From the NCBI GenBank assembly GCA_021791695.1, contig JAJYWC010000021.1, positions 1 to 32,734 of the forward strand: a stretch of DNA of 32,734 nt. Direction: 5' to 3'. This DNA comes from an archaeon. GTDB lineage: Archaea > Thermoproteota > Nitrososphaeria > Nitrososphaerales > Gagatemarchaeaceae. The notes beneath the pieces were generated by a model, which had not been told where the DNA came from, did no database searches, and was given only the letters and a program-made list of their open reading frames with translations. Within the stretch, counting starts at the first letter, position 1. Every line of letters begins with the position of its first letter. This document shows positions 29,828 to 32,734 of the stretch, piece after piece. Position numbers and translations under genes: made by a program.

Positions 29828-31384
29828 CTAATAGTCGCCGATGACTAGGCTCGAGTATCCGGTCGCGTTGACCAGCAGGGCCGCGTACGAGGTGGCGTTC
29901 AGGACGAGAAACGAGGGCGCCTGGAGCGCTGGCTCCTGGAGGAAGGAGTCTTTGGTCGAGGCGAGCGAGAGCGGGGAGAGGTCTATCGTCTTCACAGGGC
30001 TCATGGACGAGGTGAAGACCTTGACCGCGCCGCCGGAGATCGCGAAGAGGTCGCCCGCGTCAAAGACGAGCCGCGAGGCCTGGATTCCGATGCTGTACGT
30101 CGTGAAGCGGTCCGTCGTAAGCGAGTAGACCTGCACCTGCCCCGACTGCGGTAGGGCCAGGTAGACGTCGGTCCCGTTCGTCGCCAGCGCGCTGTAACCC
30201 TCGTCGGGTGCCTGCCCCTGATAGAGCGTGTGACCGGCCGTCGAGACTATGACCAGGTAGGGGTCCTGAGCGGGGTAGGTTTCTCCCGGGGACGCCGCAT
30301 AGGCGGGCGAGGCGAGGAGGGAAGCCACGACGCCTCCCCCGACAGCGGAGCCGACGAGCTGCTGCGGATACCTGTTGCACGTGCCGAAGTAGACGTAGTC
30401 CTGCCAGTTCAGCTTGACGCCCCCGCCGAAGAAGGGGCTCACTGCGTAAGAATCGAGGACGTACTCGTTCCCGGGAGGCTGGCAGGAACCGTCGACGTCG
30501 GGGACGGGAGAGACGCTGAAGAAGTAAAAGTTGGCGGCGTCCGAGCCGGCGAGAGGAAAGTCGTCGCTCTGGAGCGAGGCGAACGGCCCGCTCTCCGAGT
30601 AGAACCAGCCGTCGTAGAGGACGTAGGATGAGTCCTCTCCCCTGGTGACGGGCGCGGCCGGGTTGTCCGGCGCGCCCCCCGGGGTCTGCATGTACCTTAC
30701 GGGATACGTCTGGATGACCGTCCCGCCCGCGCTGAGAAGGAAGAGGTCGCCGGAGTTCGAGGTCAGGCCGTAGCCGGTGGAGACGAAGACGTCCCCGTTG
30801 GAGATAGGGAGCACGTCGGTCACGTAACCGGCCCCCGCGTCGAACGACCACTGCTGCAGCCCCCCGCTCGAGAAGGAGTAGACGCTCGGTCCGTAGGAGA
30901 CGAAGAACGAGGATGGGTCGTAGGGGCTCTGGAAGACCTGTGCGTTGTCCTGCCCGCCCGAAAGCATCGCGCCGGACCAGACGGAGCTACCCGGGTCGGG
31001 GGGAGGGGAGAAGGTGAATACATCTCCCAGAGAGGTGACTACCTGGACCGTGTCCGCGAGGGGAACGGCCTCGACCAGCGAGGAGCCCACGGCGAGCGTC
31101 TCGTCGACGGGTATCGTCCTGGAGTCGTTCGGTCCTATGAGCCTGAGAAACTGGACCGTCGACGGTATCTGTCCGGTGTTGGAGACGGTCAGGTTGCCCG
31201 AAGATTCCGAGAGCGTGAGCCTCTCCACCGACTGCATCTGCTGGACCTGGTGCTGCTGGGCTGACGCCCCCTCCACGCTTGCCATGGAGCTGACCGCGTA
31301 CGACCAGGTCTGGACCGAAGCCATGGAGAGCAGGAAGATCATGATGAAGCCGTAGATCGAGCTGATGCCTCTCCTTCGCTTCAT
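29828..31384 (-). CDS. large pilin-like secreted protein with propeller-like ectodomain
   Basis: A 518-residue protein. It begins M-K-R-R-R-G then I-S-S-I-Y-G-F and a hydrophobic stretch, an archaeal class III signal to be cut after the Gly by the prepilin peptidase (6946-7554). Residues from about 50 to 120 are a beta-type domain with E-S-S-G-N-L-T-V-S-N-T-G. From about 130 on there are repeated short strands ending in patterns such as Y-S-F-S-S-G-G-L-Q-Q-W-S-F and G-D-V-F-V-S-T-G-Y-G, suggesting a beta-propeller. Several N-x-S/T sites occur. It is much longer than usual pilins, so a tip adhesin or sensor is more likely than a filament subunit. ATG 31384 fits a TATA box at 31403-31412. No assembly genes are adjacent. 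Confidence 0.7.
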   Translation of the reverse strand: MKRRRGISSIYGFIMIFLLSMASVQTWSYAVSSMASVEGASAQQHQVQQMQSVERLTLSESSGNLTVSNTGQIPSTVQFLRLIGPNDSRTIPVDETLAVGSSLVEAVPLADTVQVVTSLGDVFTFSPPPDPGSSVWSGAMLSGGQDNAQVFQSPYDPSSFFVSYGPSVYSFSSGGLQQWSFDAGAGYVTDVLPISNGDVFVSTGYGLTSNSGDLFLLSAGGTVIQTYPVRYMQTPGGAPDNPAAPVTRGEDSSYVLYDGWFYSESGPFASLQSDDFPLAGSDAANFYFFSVSPVPDVDGSCQPPGNEYVLDSYAVSPFFGGGVKLNWQDYVYFGTCNRYPQQLVGSAVGGGVVASLLASPAYAASPGETYPAQDPYLVIVSTAGHTLYQGQAPDEGYSALATNGTDVYLALPQSGQVQVYSLTTDRFTTYSIGIQASRLVFDAGDLFAISGGAVKVFTSSMSPVKTIDLSPLSLASTKDSFLQEPALQAPSFLVLNATSYAALLVNATGYSSLVIGDY

Positions 31385-31402
31385 AGGTAGAAAAGCGGCC
31401 GA

Positions 31403-31412
31403 GATATTTAAG
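31403..31412 (-). promoter_or_regulatory. TATA box of the large pilin-like gene
   Basis: CTTAAATATC on the minus strand, about 24 nt from ATG 31384. Confidence 0.55.
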
Positions 31413-31533
31413 CGGCGAGAAGGGGCGGGATGGGTCGCATGGGAAGCCGGGTCGTTGCATCACTGCTCGGCACGAGGGGGTGGGCCTCGGGTCGGACTCG
31501 ACGCCGCCGTCTTCTAGCTTGACGGGGTCAAGG

Positions 31534-31772
31534 GCATGGTGCCCGCACAGAAGCGACCTCTCCTCATCGCTACGCAAGCAGGTCTTGCGCGACGACGACT
31601 ATCGCGGCCTCCCTGAGTCGCTCATCCACCCCGATCCGGTCCTGAAGAACGCTATCGGCACGCCATCAAGTCCGGGAAACAACCGAACGACAACGAATGG
31701 TGGTGGCCGGATAATGAACTGGTCGAGGCGATCGCGGCACGGACCTGCGCAGCCTTCGAGGGCCACCTGTAG
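31534..31772 (+). pseudogene. possible frameshifted small gene of unknown family
   Basis: One frame reads Q-V-L-R-D-D-D-Y-R-G-L-P-E-S-L-I-H-P-D-P-V and, after a shift near 31645, another reads E-E-R-Y-R-H-A-I-K-S-G-K-Q-P-N-D-N-E-W-W-W-P and continues D-N-E-L-V-E-A-I-A-A-R-T-C to TAG at 31770-31772. Both halves have charge patterns like real protein. I see no start codon with support. The remaining parts of the 511-nt gap 31385-31895 hold the promoters listed and nothing else I can name. Confidence 0.35.
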
Positions 31773-31864
31773 GGTTCATTTGCGCTTCCCCGGGGATAGT
31801 CATCCACGCGTTGGGCCATCGAATTCGAGTGTCGTATCGGTAGGAATGCCAAAGAAGTAGTAGT

Positions 31865-31876
31865 CACTATATAGTG
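31865..31876. promoter_or_regulatory. palindrome containing the TATA box of the antitoxin gene
   Basis: CACTATATAGTG is a perfect 12-bp palindrome with TATATA at its centre, about 25 nt upstream of ATG 31896. Since AbrB-type antitoxins repress their own genes, this is a good candidate operator overlapping the core promoter. Confidence 0.55.
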
Positions 31877-31895
31877 GGAATATCTTCACATCTGC

Positions 31896-32114
31896 ATGGC
31901 TCAAGAGGTTGTGGTTACAAGAAGGGGACAGACTACCATTCCCATCAAAGTTAGAAGAAAGCTTGGCATTCAGGAAGGGACGAGATTGGAGGTGGAGGCC
32001 GTGGACGGCAAGATCGTATTCACCAAGACCCCTTCGATCTTTGACCTGGCGGGGACGGGCAAAATGTCGAGGAAGGAAGCATTCAAAGCTCTCGACGACA
32101 TGCGAGAAGAATAG
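31896..32114 (+). CDS. AbrB/VapB-type antitoxin
   Basis: A 72-residue protein with the SpoVT/AbrB swapped-hairpin fold: V-T-R-R-G-Q-T-T-I-P-I-K-V-R-R-K-L-G-I at 8-26, then G-T-R-L-E-V-E. The C-terminal tail (about 48-72) is charged and would wrap the toxin. It precedes the PIN-domain gene, the usual antitoxin-toxin order. Transcription likely starts at or next to its ATG from the palindromic TATA. AbrB-type antitoxins bind their promoter and neutralise the VapC ribonuclease. Length and motif are normal. Confidence 0.85.
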   Translation: MAQEVVVTRRGQTTIPIKVRRKLGIQEGTRLEVEAVDGKIVFTKTPSIFDLAGTGKMSRKEAFKALDDMREE

Positions 32115-32140
32115 GGTTATTTGAGACCCGCTACTTCTGG

Positions 32141-32488
32141 GTGGTCTTCACCGCGCGCGATGGTGAGACGGTCAACAAGCTGAAGGCAATCTACGAAAAG
32201 TCCAAGACGGCCTATGCATCGTCGGTCAGCATTTACGAGGTCTTCAGACAGACGCTCGAGCATGAAGACATGCAGGTAGCCGAAATCAGGGCGAGAATCA
32301 TCATGAAGGAATTCACGATAGTGGATATGGATGCGGACATAGCCGGAGAAGGTGCCAGAATCAGCCACAGATTGAGGATTCCGATGGCCGACTCATTGAT
32401 AATGGCTACCTCGAAGCGTCTTCATGTCCCGTGCGTCACCGATGACCCCATTTCACGGAGGTCAAACGTGTTTGGATATAGAACATAG
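32141..32488 (+). CDS. PIN-domain (VapC-like) toxin, N-terminus uncertain
   Basis: At least 115 residues of a PIN-domain ribonuclease. Conserved acidic positions visible are E in S-I-Y-E-V-F, D in P-M-A-D-S-L-I and D in V-T-D-D-P. The usual first aspartate, in a strand like D-S-R-Y-F, appears upstream as F-E-T-R-Y-F-W-V-V, so it is Glu here, and that strand precedes the only ordinary start, GTG 32141. The frame upstream contains no ATG, GTG or TTG; an ATA at 32111 would overlap the antitoxin stop. From GTG the protein would lack the first strand and acidic residue and would probably be inactive. It could be decayed, or use a rare start. Follows the antitoxin by 26 nt or overlaps it. Confidence 0.65.
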   Translation: MVFTARDGETVNKLKAIYEKSKTAYASSVSIYEVFRQTLEHEDMQVAEIRARIIMKEFTIVDMDADIAGEGARISHRLRIPMADSLIMATSKRLHVPCVTDDPISRRSNVFGYRT

Positions 32489-32516
32489 ACGCTAATACCT
32501 GACTCGACGCGATGTC

Positions 32517-32708
32517 CTAGGCGCCTGTTCGGGCGGGGTTCTTCGAGTCCTCGTCTGCGACCTTTTCCAGCTCTGAATTCGCCGGCCCCTTTGCCATGAA
32601 CCCGAGGATACCAAATTCCATCTCTGCAACGTACTGCAGACAGGCGAGTCGTAGCCTCATCGACGACCTTCGTGATGGTGCAGAGTAAGTCAGCTGGCTC
32701 GTAAGCAT
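32517..32708 (-). CDS. hypothetical protein fragment at the right edge
   Basis: A 63-codon minus-strand frame with mostly G/C third positions near its end: Y-V-A-E-M-E-F-G-I-L-G-F-M-A-K-G-P-A-N-S then E-L-E-K-V-A-D-E-D-S-K-N. Its N-terminal half looks less natural, and another frame (D-A-I-D-L-A-F-A-C-L-R-A-S) may be the true continuation toward the edge, implying a frameshift or a gene that starts beyond the window. No family recognised. Confidence 0.3.
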   Translation of the reverse strand: MLTSQLTYSAPSRRSSMRLRLACLQYVAEMEFGILGFMAKGPANSELEKVADEDSKNPARTGA

Positions 32709-32734
32709 GCGAATGCGAGGTCAATCGCGTCCCA

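Noticed and set aside
1-32734. CRISPR array
   Set aside because: No set of regularly spaced short repeats was seen anywhere; also no cas genes.

Overview
The window looks like chromosomal DNA of a GC-rich archaeon, probably a Thermoproteota lineage near Nitrososphaeria. That placement is an inference from gene content. The archaeal signals are TATA boxes about 25-35 nt upstream of start codons (largely leaderless genes), class III (type IV pilin) signal peptides with an FlaK/PibD-type peptidase, an archaeal ATP-dependent DNA ligase, an Ard1-type N-acetyltransferase and inteins in housekeeping genes. No tRNA, rRNA or CRISPR array was seen.

Layout. (1) 1-2299: N-terminal acetyltransferase and DNA ligase in one short operon. 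(2) 2266-7554: type IV pilus module. A large TadC-like platform protein, three tandem pilins and the assembly ATPase lie on the minus strand, and the prepilin peptidase is divergent from a shared palindromic TATA box. (3) 7583-23926: inositol-monophosphatase-like phosphatase and a cell-surface polysaccharide/glycan region. It holds a HAD phosphatase, an ATP-grasp ligase, a polysaccharide-deacetylase-like protein, a membrane-anchored thymidylate-kinase-like enzyme, a sugar nucleotidyltransferase, a flippase, a GT4 glycosyltransferase, a UDP-sugar dehydrogenase carrying an intein, NAD+ synthetase carrying a second intein, a sugar-nucleotide epimerase, an ABC exporter and an anchored secreted protein. 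(4) 23970-28013: accessory island with visibly lower GC. It contains a complete 2,277-bp transposable element with 49-bp terminal inverted repeats and an 8-bp target duplication, whose cargo is a DprA-like/phosphoribosyltransferase gene pair. It also holds a decayed second transposase, a candidate structured RNA with its own promoter, and a frameshifted DUF3800 gene. (5) 28143-31384: a second flippase and a large pilin-like secreted protein with a propeller-like ectodomain. (6) 31385-32734: gene remnants and an AbrB/PIN toxin-antitoxin-like pair.

Working together: sugar phosphates are probably activated (nucleotidyltransferase), oxidised or epimerised (UGD, SDR), polymerised (GT4) and moved across the membrane (flippases), while the pilus machinery makes surface filaments from which the large pilin-like proteins may also depend for processing. 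NadE may supply NAD+ for UGD, but their adjacency is the only link seen.

The best candidate for something new is the DprA-PRTase transposon at 23978-26254: a possible two-gene nucleotide-handling or defence module packaged between intact transposon ends while its transposase is broken. Second is the about 90-nt structured RNA at 27284-27380, whose predicted start coincides with the first base of its closing stem.
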